A DNA stretch of 64,000 nt from Bacteroidota bacterium (GCA_023418315.1 JAEZZY010000044.1:6516-70515); one strand, 5' to 3'; shown: positions 46,301-54,512, numbered from the stretch's first letter. Translations and numbers: made by a program. Notes: generated by a model from the letters alone, not told the origin.

Positions 46301-47847
46301 CCGATACACAGATTGATTCCCTAAGAAAAATATTAATCGCCAAAGAAAAAGAAAAAGAAAAAGCTGAAAAAGCGAAAGCCAAAAAAGCCCGTAAAGCAGC
46401 ACGCAAAGCTAAGAGAAATACTACGCCACAAGTGAGTGGCGCCGTGCGGTTCTTCGGCAGGTTGCTCACTATGCTGAAACGTACCACCATCAATTATTCC
46501 GAGCAAAGCGGAACCATCTTGCCCGGCTATATGGACAGCACGAGGATGATGGGTGTCAATACCCTGAACAGCCAGCCGGGGATAGATTTTGTTTACGGAT
46601 ACCAGCCTAACCGCACCTGGCTGGAGCAATTGGCTGCCGAAGGAAGGCTCTCCAATGACCCGCTTTATAATGGATTATATCAACAGACGTATAGCCAAAA
46701 CCTCAACATCCTTGCTACCGTAGAGCCTGTTCCTGATTTCCGGGTGGATTTTACCTGGACCAAAACCTTCAGCAAATCCTATACAGAACTGTATAAAGAT
46801 ACAATAGGCAATGGGGTGCGCGCCCATCTGAGTCCTTACGAAACGGGCTCCTTTAATGTTACTTATATCGGGTTGAAAACAATGTTCAAAAAAGACGGTG
46901 CGGCTTTTGACCAATTCCTCAGCAACCGGGCGATTATATCCAAACGCATCGGCGAAAGCAATCCCTATACCAACGGTACGCCGGATCCTAACGACCCTAC
47001 CTATACCAAAGGCTATACGCAATATGCTCAAGATGTAATGGTACCCGCTTTCATAGCCGCCTATACCGGAAAAGATGCAGGCGACGTAGCCTTGATAGAT
47101 AATAAGAGCGACAAAGTAAAAACCAATCCGTTCAGATACTATATCCCTGTGCCTAATTGGCGCATCAACTACAACGGACTTTCCAGATTGCCGCTATTTG
47201 ACGGTATCGTACAAAACCTGGTACTCACACATGCCTATAGCGGAACCCTTTCTATGAACAGCTTTGTCAGCTCGCTTTTCTATCAGGATATTTTCAGCGT
47301 GGGTTTCCCTTCGTTCATTGATTCCAACTCCGGCAACTTTGTGCCTTTCTACCAGGTGCCGAGTGTTACCATTGTAGAGCAACTCAATCCGTTCATCGGT
47401 ATTGATGCTTCCTTTACCAACAACCTGACCACCCGTTTTGAATTTAGAAAATCCAGAACGGTGAGCCTGAGCATGGTGGATTATCAAGTGGCAGAAACAC
47501 GCAGCACCGAATATGTGTTTGGCTTAGGCTATCGGGTAAAAGGGTTGAAACTTCCGTTCAGCGTATTTGGCATCACCCAGCTTAAAAATGATCTGAATTT
47601 TAAAATGGATGTAGGCATAAGAGATGATAAATCAAGCAATCGCTATCTCGCATTTGCCGCGCAGGATTTGGTAACAAGAGGAGCAAAGGTGATTACCATA
47701 TCTCCCTCCATAGATTATATAGTGAATGAAAAACTCACGTTGCGTCTTTTCTACGACCGCAGGCAAAGCATTCCCTATGTATCCAACTCCTACCCCATTA
47801 CCACTACACGTGCGGGGCTTACGCTGCGGTTCATTTTTGCACAGTAA
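40348..47847 (+). CDS. sprA: Type IX secretion outer-membrane translocon SprA/Sov
   Basis: This 2499-residue protein is of the size of the SprA/Sov translocon, the 36-strand barrel through which type IX cargo crosses the outer membrane. It starts at a TTG, because an upstream TGA (40321) leaves no ATG before MVTLAN at 40399. The TTG start gives a signal peptide (KGKNNFGYKFILAIVVMVTLANVAARG). SprA features visible include repeated DxD-rich extracellular loops, FGGTTISVRPQGNVDVTIGG, LDPEGSVYIDDFEGTRSSIDL and a barrel C-terminus (LRFIFAQ, terminal aromatic residue). A ~90-residue Lys/Glu-rich insertion lies at about 1935-2027. It follows ruvA by 13 bp. The gene implies functional T9SS secretion, though no other T9SS component lies in the window. 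Confidence 0.93.
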   Translation: MKGKNNFGYKFILAIVVMVTLANVAARGFRHPFFYDDPAPPPDTPAHAPDSPKLHFPIYDHTGDPIMDGNPGGMDLQDPTNLNKSVEYDPDENRYYLTEKIGNEYIRNPSYLTMEEYLNYQAQQDEQNYWKRRLDALTLFNKKPQLPTMYKEGIFDRIFGGTTISVRPQGNVDVTIGGQWQNIQNPMLVQSARKYGIFDFDLQMNINLLATVGDKLKLNISQNTKATFDNANVQKLEYTGKEDEIIKKIEAGNISFPLNSTLISGVQSLFGIKTQLQFGKLWVTSVLSQQKSKRQSLTLQGGSQTQNFSIKADEYEENKNFLLGHYFRNHYTTALANFPIINSLVTINKIDVWVTNRTGAVEGVRDIMAYMDLGERAPHNQALATNATSDSLPDNRKNNLYDRLLSNTNARLQNNATSQAGTNMGLSQGIDFERATMRKLTTSEYSFNSQLGYISLNTTLNADDILAVAYRYTYNGKVYQVGEFAEDLPPDSSNTKVLYMKLLKGTSARPTLPIWDLMMKNIYALGGFGLSKEDFRLNVLYQDPGGGEKRYIPDERSPKAGIPLLTILNLDRLNYQNDPQPDGIFDYVEGITINSQQGKIIFPVLEPFGRDLESVTAGNPQLERLYQYNILYDSTKTIARQFQQNNRYVIKGTYKSSSSSEIFLGGFNIPQGSVSVSAGGQKLIENQDYQIDYGLGRIKILNTGILNSGIPISVQYEDNATFGFQQQNFMGSRFDYYFNDKLTVGGTFMRLKEIPFTQKTTFGEDPIKNTVLGLDANYNSEFPGLTRLLDKLPIYSTSATSFITGSAEVAGLLPGHPKQINSLDPEGSVYIDDFEGTRSSIDLKLPAQSWSLASVPAGARDKNGTLLFPEATLNDNLRYGYNRGKLAWYMIEPTLLDNAGGLPAYVKNDPDQHYIRLVSPQDIFPQQNLQPTQYGLATLDLGFYPQERGPYNFDTAGIDARGRLLNPQTRWGGIQRAIEYSDFEQSNVEFIEFWLLDPFINKQNSPGGSLYINLGNVSEDVLKDSRKFFENGMPYPKNATQMATSSWGNIPLLQTQVVRAFDNDPSARPVQDVGLDGMDDEEEKQKYERYLNHIVSKITDPNALSLIQNDPSGDNYKYFRGQDYDNAGTPILARYKNFNNTQGNSPVTTDAQVYTNAATNLPDAEDINRDNTLNEAEDYYQYRIELTPAGMQVGSNYIVSKQTPTVKLPNGASEQETWYQFKIPIREYQQRVGNISDFRSIRFMRMFLTEFQDSTILRFAKLELGRNQWRRYQYSLQSPGVVVPDDELNTDFAVTSLSLEENSGRTPIPYVIPPGVNRQPLSVSSGQTIQQNEQALSVQVCGLKDGDARAVYKEVGVDMRQFGKLRMFIHAESIVGRTDVKDGDLKAVIRIGSDFINNYYEYQVPLKITLPNARSAEEIWPEVNRIDIALEDLVRVKTNRDNAGQQSFVPYEETDSKGNTIVVLGRPNLGDAKTIMLGVMNPKKTTNTPADDGLDKCAELWFNELRMTGLNEKAGYAASGKLNVQMADLGNIRLSGSMHTEGYGNIDQKLNQRYRDNFHQFDGSTNLNLGKLMPQNWGVQLPFFAGYSQTVSNPQYDPYDLDVKMKDRLAATTDARERDSLRKAAQDYTDIKSFNFSNVRILGNANKQPKTQMPWSVKNFDLSYSYNRQFKRNPLIESDELLTQKLGLGYTYNIKSKPIEPFKKLIKSKSKWLSLVKDFNFNPLPANFTFRTQLDRITNETQVRNIGDDAVYKIAPTYYKNFTWMRDYNLRWELTKSLSFDYHATNHSRIDEPYGRIDTKEKKDTLWDRIKSFGRNTGYTQAFNASYNLPLSKLPLTNWTNLRATYGATYNWTASSLLAKSQGNTIGNTRNIQINGELDFKSLYNKNRWLKAINQPKPAVLKQQKDTKGNSTPVIDGKSNPSLDRTQGKTDRTMSDADAPPERDKEDKPREEERPKEKEEQVKKPLTKEQKDSVLFAGIDLSKYSDTQIDSLRKILIAKEKEKEKAEKAKAKKARKAARKAKRNTTPQVSGAVRFFGRLLTMLKRTTINYSEQSGTILPGYMDSTRMMGVNTLNSQPGIDFVYGYQPNRTWLEQLAAEGRLSNDPLYNGLYQQTYSQNLNILATVEPVPDFRVDFTWTKTFSKSYTELYKDTIGNGVRAHLSPYETGSFNVTYIGLKTMFKKDGAAFDQFLSNRAIISKRIGESNPYTNGTPDPNDPTYTKGYTQYAQDVMVPAFIAAYTGKDAGDVALIDNKSDKVKTNPFRYYIPVPNWRINYNGLSRLPLFDGIVQNLVLTHAYSGTLSMNSFVSSLFYQDIFSVGFPSFIDSNSGNFVPFYQVPSVTIVEQLNPFIGIDASFTNNLTTRFEFRKSRTVSLSMVDYQVAETRSTEYVFGLGYRVKGLKLPFSVFGITQLKNDLNFKMDVGIRDDKSSNRYLAFAAQDLVTRGAKVITISPSIDYIVNEKLTLRLFYDRRQSIPYVSNSYPITTTRAGLTLRFIFAQ

Positions 47848-47882
47848 GAAAGATCATTTATCCCGGATGAAAACTGGCGCTG

Positions 47883-50300
47883 TTATCGTTTCAGCAAGGC
47901 AAAATCCAGTACTTGCTTCATCTCTTCCACATAATGAAACCGCACCCCTTTGATATAGGACTTATTAATCTCCTCCACATCCTTGCGGTTTTGTGCGCAG
48001 ATGAGGATGTCTTTGATGCCTGCGCGTTTTGCTGCAAGCACTTTTTCCTTGATACCGCCTACGGGCAGCACTTGTCCGCGTAAGGTAATCTCGCCCGTCA
48101 TAGCCAGATAAGGGCGGATGCTGCGGCCGGTGAAAGCCGATGCCAGCGCGGTGAGCATGGTAATGCCCGCACTTGGTCCGTCCTTAGGCACAGCGCCTTC
48201 CGGTACGTGAATGTGGATATTGTATTCGTCAAATTTTTCGGGAGCGATTTTATACTCGCCTGCATGAGCTTTCAGATAAGATAAAGCAGTGGAGGCGCTT
48301 TCCTTCATCACATTACCGAGGTTGCCGGTAAGCGTTAGTCCGCCCTTCCCTTTGGAGAGTCCGGTTTCTATAAACAGAATATCGCCGCCTACATAGGTCC
48401 ATGCCAGTCCTACCGCTACGCCCGGCGGATGTCCTTTGGTATAGATGTCATTATTGAACTTAGGTTTTCCGAGAATGTTTTCTATTTGCTCCAGCGTCAT
48501 TTGCGGATCTACGGTGTCTTCCATAGCCACACGTTTTGCCGTGTTGCGCATGACGGCGGCCAGCAAGCGATCCAGCTCGCGCACACCGCTTTCGCGCGTA
48601 TATTCCTGAACGATTTTATGCAGGATTTTATCCGAAAATTTCAACGGAATTTTTTTAATCCCATGCAGTTCTTTTTGTTTAGGAATGAGGTGGCGCTTTG
48701 CGATTTCTATTTTTTCTTCTACGGAATAGCCGGTGAGCTGTATGATTTCCATACGGTCGCGTAGGGCGGGCTGTATCTCATTGAGGCTATTTGCCGTAGC
48801 GATGAATAATACTTTGGAAAGATCAAACTCCAGCTCCAGATAATTATCATAGAACGAATTGTTTTGTTCGGGGTCCAGAATTTCCAGCAAGGCAGAACTT
48901 GGGTCGCCACGGAAATCCTTCCCGATTTTATCTACTTCATCCAGGATAAATACAGGATTGGCGGATTTTATTTTTCGCAGCGATTGGATAACACGCCCCG
49001 GCATAGCGCCGATGTAGGTTTTGCGATGTCCGCGCAGCTCGCTTTCATCGTGCAAACCACCCAGGCTAAGCCGCACATATTTCCGGTCTATAGCGCTTGC
49101 AATGCTGCGTCCCAAAGAGGTTTTGCCGATGCCGGGAGGTCCTACAAAACAAAGAATGGGAGACTTCATATCGCCTTTGAGTTTTAGCACGGCGAGGTAT
49201 TCAAGAATGCGGTCTTTGATTTTATCCATCCCATAATGGTCGTCGTCTAATACCTTCTGCGCCCGCTTGAGGTTGTAGCTGTCTTCGGTATAGGTATCCC
49301 AGGGAAGATCCAGCATGAGATCGAGGTGGTTGTAAATAACCGAATAATCCGGGGTGCTGGGGTGCATCCGTTCCAGCTTCTGTATGTTTTTATCAAAAAG
49401 TTCTTTTGCCGCTTTGGGCCATTTCACTTGTTCGGCGCGTTTTTGCAGGTCTTTTATTTCCCGTTCGTTCGGCTCGCCGCCCAGTTCTTCTTTGATGGAT
49501 TTTAGCTGTTGCTGCAGGAAATATTCGCGTTGCTGCTTGTCTATTTCGCCGCGGGTCTTATTGGTCAGTTCATTTTTCAGCTCCACCATTTGCAATTCTT
49601 GTTGCAGCATTTGCAAGAGCTTTTCCGCGCGTGTTCTCAGGTCATTTTCCTCCAGCATGCCTTGTTTATCCTGCAATTTCACGGGCAGGTGTGCGGCTAT
49701 GAAATTCATCAGGAAAGAAGGCTGTTCGATATTGCGCAGCATCATACCCATTTCGTTGGGGATGTTCATAGATTGGGCGGCAATTCTTTCGGAATAATCG
49801 CGGATGTTGGAGATCAGCGCATCAAATTCCGTATCCTGCTGGGGATACACATCATCCAGATAGGTAACGGTTGCTTTGAAAAAAGGATCGGTAGCGGTGA
49901 ATTTTTTTATCTGAAAACGAATGCGCCCGTTGATGAACAAGGTCGTATTTCCATCGGGCATTTTCATTTGCTTGATGATGCGCGCCAGCGTGCCGGTGAG
50001 GAATACTTCGCTCTCGGAAGGATCTTCGTTGTTGCTGTCTTTCTGTGCTACCACGCCTATCCATTTGCCATGTTTATTGGCATACTCCACGGCTTCTACC
50101 GATTTTTCGCGGGCTACGGTAATGGGCAATACCACATCCGGAAACAATACTGTATTGCGCAGGGCAATGATGGGTATCTCTGTAGAAAGCTTGGCTTTAT
50201 CGTTTTCATTCCATCCTTCTTCCGTGAGGGGCACTATGGGCATGTACTCCATTTCCAGGCCTTGCGACAAAAAATTATCGAAAATTGATTTTACAGACAT
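47883..50300 (-). CDS. lon: ATP-dependent protease Lon
   Basis: From MSVKSIFDNFLSQG the product is 805 residues, as usual for Lon; a frame 28 codons longer lies in the divergent promoter region. An N-terminal substrate-binding domain (IPIIALRNTVLFPDVVLPI) is followed by the AAA+ module (Walker A in FVGPPGIGKTSLGRSIA, about 330; Walker B in NPVFILDEVDKI). The Ser-Lys protease domain has Ser near 710 in PKDGPSAGITML, the Lys following in GIKEKVLAAKRAGI. It degrades misfolded and regulatory proteins in the cytoplasm. It converges on sprA and is divergent from the barrel protein. Confidence 0.97.
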   Translation of the reverse strand: MSVKSIFDNFLSQGLEMEYMPIVPLTEEGWNENDKAKLSTEIPIIALRNTVLFPDVVLPITVAREKSVEAVEYANKHGKWIGVVAQKDSNNEDPSESEVFLTGTLARIIKQMKMPDGNTTLFINGRIRFQIKKFTATDPFFKATVTYLDDVYPQQDTEFDALISNIRDYSERIAAQSMNIPNEMGMMLRNIEQPSFLMNFIAAHLPVKLQDKQGMLEENDLRTRAEKLLQMLQQELQMVELKNELTNKTRGEIDKQQREYFLQQQLKSIKEELGGEPNEREIKDLQKRAEQVKWPKAAKELFDKNIQKLERMHPSTPDYSVIYNHLDLMLDLPWDTYTEDSYNLKRAQKVLDDDHYGMDKIKDRILEYLAVLKLKGDMKSPILCFVGPPGIGKTSLGRSIASAIDRKYVRLSLGGLHDESELRGHRKTYIGAMPGRVIQSLRKIKSANPVFILDEVDKIGKDFRGDPSSALLEILDPEQNNSFYDNYLELEFDLSKVLFIATANSLNEIQPALRDRMEIIQLTGYSVEEKIEIAKRHLIPKQKELHGIKKIPLKFSDKILHKIVQEYTRESGVRELDRLLAAVMRNTAKRVAMEDTVDPQMTLEQIENILGKPKFNNDIYTKGHPPGVAVGLAWTYVGGDILFIETGLSKGKGGLTLTGNLGNVMKESASTALSYLKAHAGEYKIAPEKFDEYNIHIHVPEGAVPKDGPSAGITMLTALASAFTGRSIRPYLAMTGEITLRGQVLPVGGIKEKVLAAKRAGIKDILICAQNRKDVEEINKSYIKGVRFHYVEEMKQVLDFALLKR

Positions 50301-50434
50301 TATGGCAAAGGTTGCTTCAGGCTTTATTTTTAAAAAGACTGATTTTATTGAACGGTAAGATAGTCCAATCCTGTGCCAAAGCAAAACCGACTGAAAATTT
50401 TGCAGCTACCGATTTCCGTCCTTAATTTTAAACC

Positions 50435-51220
50435 ATGAAAAAAATGCTGTGTATGCTGGTGTTGATGACGGGAATCATAAGCCCTATGGCAGCTCAGGAA
50501 AAGACAGATACCTCGGAAGTCAAAATTTTGATTTCTACTCCCAAGCGTTTTTACATGGGCAATGGCTATGATATGTTGATGTTTTCAAGCGCGTCCTACC
50601 AACCGGCTATATCTGATGAAAAAATCACCACGCCGCGTTTCACCGCTATGGTTAATTTAGGCTTGAACCTGCATTATGATGTATCTAAAAAAACAGGTTT
50701 TTTCACCGGAATAGGGTTGAAGAATCTCGGGTTTATCCATAAATTTAAAGACGCTACAAATGCCGGCATTACTGCCAAACAGCGGGTTTATACGCTGGGA
50801 ATCCCCTTGGGTATCAAGCTGGGAGATTTGCGCAACCGGAATTTCATTTTCGGCGGTGGCGGAATTGACATTCCCTTTAATTATTCCTATAAAGCCTTCA
50901 CCAAAGGAGAACGATATAATAAATATTACAAACACAATGAATGGCTGAGTGAGGAAGTAACACCCATCATGCCCTATGTTTTCTTAGGGGTTTCTTTTAA
51001 TCCGGGAATTATCGTAAAAGCACAATATTATCCTTCTAATTTTTTCAATGAAGATTATGGCTATAGAACGTCTTCCGGCGTGATGGTACAGCCGTACCGC
51101 AATGTAAAAGCTCATATTTTCGCCCTATGTCTGAGCATAGATATTCACTACAACCAATACAAAATACAAGAACGCGAATACCGCAAATGGAAAGCGGAGA
51201 ACTTAAAAACTAAGAATTAA
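50435..51220 (+). CDS. Outer-membrane beta-barrel protein
   Basis: The 261 residues begin with a signal peptide (MKKMLCMLVLMTGIISPMAAQ). Alternating strands typical of the OMP_b-brl/PorT-like superfamily follow (VNLGLNLHYDVSKKTGFFTGIGLKNLGF, TLGIPLGIKLGDL, IMPYVFLGVSFNPGIIVKAQYYP, AHIFALCLSIDIHY). Conserved position of GIGLKN and LGIPLGIKL is shared by many Bacteroidetes small barrels. The C-terminus (YRKWKAENLKTKN) is charged rather than aromatic, so it may lie in the periplasm. Function unknown. It runs divergently from lon and convergently onto the adenosyltransferase gene. Confidence 0.75.
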   Translation: MKKMLCMLVLMTGIISPMAAQEKTDTSEVKILISTPKRFYMGNGYDMLMFSSASYQPAISDEKITTPRFTAMVNLGLNLHYDVSKKTGFFTGIGLKNLGFIHKFKDATNAGITAKQRVYTLGIPLGIKLGDLRNRNFIFGGGGIDIPFNYSYKAFTKGERYNKYYKHNEWLSEEVTPIMPYVFLGVSFNPGIIVKAQYYPSNFFNEDYGYRTSSGVMVQPYRNVKAHIFALCLSIDIHYNQYKIQEREYRKWKAENLKTKN

Positions 51221-51230
51221 AAATGGAGCA

Positions 51231-51791
51231 TTAAATCCTTGCGCGCCAGGGTATTTCCGCTGCCTGATGCAGATGACCGATATAGCGCGCCAGCACAAAC
51301 AGAAAATCGGATAAGCGATTCAAATATTTTACCACTAAATCCGGCACGTATTCTTCTTGTTGCTGCATGCCTACGCAGATGCGCTCTGCCCGCCGGCATA
51401 CACATCGCGCCACATGCGCCGTAGAAGCTGCAAAATGACCACCGGGCAGGATAAACGAACGCATTTCAGGCAATACTTCATTCATCTTGTCTATGCGGGC
51501 TTCCAGCCAGGTTACATCCTCCTCATGCAGGTCGGGCAGTTTCATCTTCACTTCCTTATCGGGGTTGGTAGCCAGCACCGAGCCGATGGTAAACAACCGG
51601 TCTTGTATCTCACGCAATCCTTCTTTCACTTCGGTTTCGCTAAGGCTATCACTCACCATGCCGAGGTAAGAGTTCAGCTCATCCACCGTGCCATAGGCTT
51701 CTATGCGGATGTGGTTTTTGGGTACGCGCACGCCGCCTATAAGGCTGGTGCTTCCTTTATCGCCTGTCTTTGTATAGATTTTGAATGCCAT
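51231..51791 (-). CDS. Cob(I)alamin adenosyltransferase, PduO type
   Basis: The 186 residues are the PduO/MMAB fold, which transfers adenosyl from ATP to Co(I) to make coenzyme B12. The ATP loop KIYTKTGDKGSTSLIGG is at the N-terminus. VDELNSYLGM, the RSFILPGGHFAASTAHVARCVCRRAER signature and NRLSDFLFVLARYIGH follow. The product would serve the mutase whose B12-binding subunit lies at 37333. Not in an operon with it. The C-terminal sequence after the last motif is short, and the gene ends 10 bp from the barrel gene stop. Confidence 0.93.
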   Translation of the reverse strand: MAFKIYTKTGDKGSTSLIGGVRVPKNHIRIEAYGTVDELNSYLGMVSDSLSETEVKEGLREIQDRLFTIGSVLATNPDKEVKMKLPDLHEEDVTWLEARIDKMNEVLPEMRSFILPGGHFAASTAHVARCVCRRAERICVGMQQQEEYVPDLVVKYLNRLSDFLFVLARYIGHLHQAAEIPWRARI

Positions 51792-52031
51792 GTTGTTTGT
51801 TGTGAGTTTTCGTCTGTTTCAAAGATTGAAATTAGCAGTTTATTTGCTGCCATAGGGAAATGTAGTTTTTGTTTTTCCCTATCGTTGAAATTATTTTCCG
51901 AATACTCTGTACCGGCGCAAGTTTTTCCGCGGGATTATTTGTGTCTTTTTTAATTCAGCTCTGAGTGATGCTCATCCAAGGATGTACTTATTCCTAACAA
52001 TCGGGTTATTTACTTCTTCTAACCGACGGGG
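51792..52031. other. 240-bp gap
   Basis: No gene or repeat is supported here; no TAnnTTTG box was found on the minus strand before the adenosyltransferase. Confidence 0.4.
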
Positions 52032-52598
52032 TCATTGTTTTACTTTCAACCACTCGCTTTTCAGCATGGCAAATTGATACTCACTTCCCCATTTTCCTTT
52101 AAAAAAAATATTGTCTATAAAATGTCCTTCCTGGCGAAAACCTACACTTTTTAATAGCTGAATGGATGCGGTATTTTCTGCATCTACCGTTTCAGTAACA
52201 CGATGAAACCCTTCTATGTTGAATAGAAAATTAAGGATAGCCCTTAATACTTCTTTTGCATAGCCCTTCTTTTGCTCATGTGGTGAAATGGTAATACCAA
52301 TCTCTCCAAGCCTGGTATCGTACTGATTGAGTTTGATAGCACAATCGCCAATGAGCTTTCCGGTATTTTTACTTTCTATAGCATACTGAACCCATTGCCC
52401 TGCAACGCCAAATGATTTCATGGCATTATCTTCTATGAACGCTTTTGCCTCTGCCATTGTAAACACATCAAAGCCCTGGTATTTCGTTACTTCAGGATTT
52501 GAGCGGTACGCATGGAAATCAGCAAGATCCTCTATGTGCAAATTTCTTATTACAAGCCGCTCCGTAATTATTGCGGGGCTGTTCAAATTATTTTTCAT
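52032..52598 (-). CDS. GNAT-family N-acetyltransferase (RimJ/RimL-like)
   Basis: The 188 residues show the RimJ-like GNAT fold: ERLVIRNLHIEDLADFHAYRSNPEVTKYQ at the N-terminus, GEIGITISPHEQKKGYAKEVLRAILNFLF (the acetyl-CoA binding Q/R-x-x-G-x-G/A loop as EQKKGYAKE) and HRVTETVDAENTASIQLLKSVGFRQEGHF. Such enzymes acetylate protein N-termini, ribosomal proteins, antibiotics or small metabolites; the substrate here is unknown. It starts the second accessory pocket and stands alone. Confidence 0.85.
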   Translation of the reverse strand: MKNNLNSPAIITERLVIRNLHIEDLADFHAYRSNPEVTKYQGFDVFTMAEAKAFIEDNAMKSFGVAGQWVQYAIESKNTGKLIGDCAIKLNQYDTRLGEIGITISPHEQKKGYAKEVLRAILNFLFNIEGFHRVTETVDAENTASIQLLKSVGFRQEGHFIDNIFFKGKWGSEYQFAMLKSEWLKVKQ

Positions 52599-52678
52599 AC
52601 ACCATTATTTTAATTGAAGTTTATACGGCTTATTGCAAGAACAACAAATTATGAATTAAGGCGTTAATTTTATATCTT

Positions 52679-54133
52679 TTGAAAATGAAGCATTGTTTTT
52701 TAATTCTATCCTTCATTTATTCGGTTTACTCTTTTGCTCAACCCCACACAAATATTTGGGCACAATTCAGTATGGATGTAAAAAAGGAAAATTCACAAAA
52801 CTTGCTAAATACCTGTGAAAAACTAATAACTAAGGAGGGTATTGACCTCAGAACCCTCCTTTCTATATTACGTTCTAATGATATTTCCTTACAACAAGAA
52901 TGGATTGAAAAACTATTCGTTACTTATAACCATAAAAAGAAAAATTTCTTTCAAACCAAAGAGCGTTTTTACAAAACAGATCGTCTTTTTACAGAAGCGT
53001 ACATGTTGCATCATAATTGTAAGTTGCTGAAAAATAATTCGCTTAAAGGCTATGAGAAAGCACATTTAAGCCGTTTTAACGAGCGGGTACGAATTAAGTA
53101 CCAACATCCACTATCTGATTTTGGGTTCTATGACTATCTATATAGGTGGGTTGAAAATCCTGATAAAACAGAAGATGAAGTTGTTTGCGCGTTTATAAAA
53201 GAAAAGGGTATAGTACTTGACAAAATGCTCTCTTATCATGAGTTAAGTCATCTTTTTCACAATAGCTCAGATAAGACGGAAGATTTTGACACCAGTTTTC
53301 AAAAGGCGATTACGAGTTACAGGATTAAATCCATTAAAGCAGAAAAAGCAAACGATATAAAAACAGCTTTGTTATACAGAGACAGTATTCTAAGGTCTAA
53401 TCCATTTCTCAAAACATCGGATGCTCAAAAAGCAAAACGCTTAGCAATGAAAAAAAAGCTGAAAGCTGAATATCTATATTATCTTGAGTATAGTGTAAAA
53501 CAGTCAATCAACCCAAATTACTACGCAGACACATTACCTACTTTTGGTCGTACAAAAGAGGATACGGCATTTGTAAAATCAGCCTTAAAAGACTTATCCC
53601 CGAAAACCGCAAATCCCTTACCCGATATAAATTATGATCTGTTGTTATTGTCTAACAGATATTCAGAACAGCATGATTTTGCAGCAGGGTTTACCTATCC
53701 GAAGTACCCTTTATTGGAGGATAAGAATAGAAAAGCAAAATTATTTGTTAGCTATGTACTACCCTCCTACATGGAATATCCCTATTCTATAAAATTCCTT
53801 ACCCGGTCGCCTTCAGACTTTCTAAATGAAGTGAATTTTGCTTTCAGCTATGTAACCCTTCATTTGCTTCAATACAACTTTAGAGAACATTTGATTGAAG
53901 AGCATGTTTTTGAAAATTTTTTAAGTACCCATGCAATATTGGTAAACATGAAAGTTGCGGATGCGGAAAATTATTATTGGCTGTTTGATTGTTACAATAC
54001 AAGCTACAAACGAAAGGAAAGCCAATACGGATGGAAAATGAATGAACGTGAAGATGAAACAATCGTTGATAATGCTTTGACAAGAAGTAACAGAGAGAGC
54101 GTATTCCTATTACCTATAGAGTATTTGGAGTAA
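52679..54133 (+). CDS. Unknown secreted protein with a HELSH motif
   Basis: The 484-residue product starts with a signal peptide (MKMKHCFLILSFIYSVYSFAQ). I recognise no family. It is Lys/Tyr-rich and AT-rich, unlike the neighbouring core genes, and so perhaps recently acquired. A single HExxH (YHELSHLFH, His187-Glu188-His191) resembles a zincin site, but no third ligand motif is clear. The second half contains long helical stretches (AEKANDIKTALLYRDSILRSNP) reminiscent of TPR/tetratricopeptide-like helices. It may be a metallopeptidase-like or structural protein; confidence in any function is low. Confidence 0.7.
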   Translation: MKMKHCFLILSFIYSVYSFAQPHTNIWAQFSMDVKKENSQNLLNTCEKLITKEGIDLRTLLSILRSNDISLQQEWIEKLFVTYNHKKKNFFQTKERFYKTDRLFTEAYMLHHNCKLLKNNSLKGYEKAHLSRFNERVRIKYQHPLSDFGFYDYLYRWVENPDKTEDEVVCAFIKEKGIVLDKMLSYHELSHLFHNSSDKTEDFDTSFQKAITSYRIKSIKAEKANDIKTALLYRDSILRSNPFLKTSDAQKAKRLAMKKKLKAEYLYYLEYSVKQSINPNYYADTLPTFGRTKEDTAFVKSALKDLSPKTANPLPDINYDLLLLSNRYSEQHDFAAGFTYPKYPLLEDKNRKAKLFVSYVLPSYMEYPYSIKFLTRSPSDFLNEVNFAFSYVTLHLLQYNFREHLIEEHVFENFLSTHAILVNMKVADAENYYWLFDCYNTSYKRKESQYGWKMNEREDETIVDNALTRSNRESVFLLPIEYLE

Positions 54134-54197
54134 TAGACATAATGGTCAAAAATGGTGCTTAAAATCGCTTAAGAGTTAGTACAGGTTAGCCTTTGGA

Positions 54198-54231
54198 GAG
54201 GATTCATTGAAAACGTTTTCAATGAATCCTC
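54198..54231. repeat. Perfect 34-bp palindrome
   Basis: The half GAGGATTCATTGAAAAC (54198-54214) is followed without a spacer by its exact reverse complement (54215-54231). The centre is ACGT. It sits 65 bp past the unknown secreted-protein stop. Confidence 0.92.
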
Positions 54232-54238
54232 CGTCCCC

Positions 54239-54349
54239 CGCGAGTCTCCCGAAGGGAACTCGCGCAACATGGGCAGAAACTCAATAAAACAACATGGTTT
54301 TTCCTTTGTCTTTTCCTTAACGCACGAGTCCCTTGCAGGAGACTCATGC
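54239..54349. repeat. Pair of inverted GAGTC hairpins
   Basis: A hairpin at 54239-54264 (CGCGAGT/ACTCGCG with an inner CCC-GAA-GGG) and a second at 54322-54349 (GAGTC/GACTC with inner CCT/AGG) are diverged inverted copies of the same sequence, so they border a ~110-bp element. The rest of the 54134-54512 gap holds a third weaker hairpin GCAAA/TTTGC near 54408 and no gene. Confidence 0.6.
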
Positions 54350-54512
54350 TAAACAAGAATATCCTATTCATTGCCCTAAAAAATTTTCGCAATTTAATAC
54401 AAGATTGCAAAGAACGCTTTGCGGTCAGAAAATGCCGAATGCTTTCTATTTTTATGCAAACTACGCTCAACGAGAGAAAGTAAATGAGTAAATTTGTAAA
54501 TGAGAAAATCAG

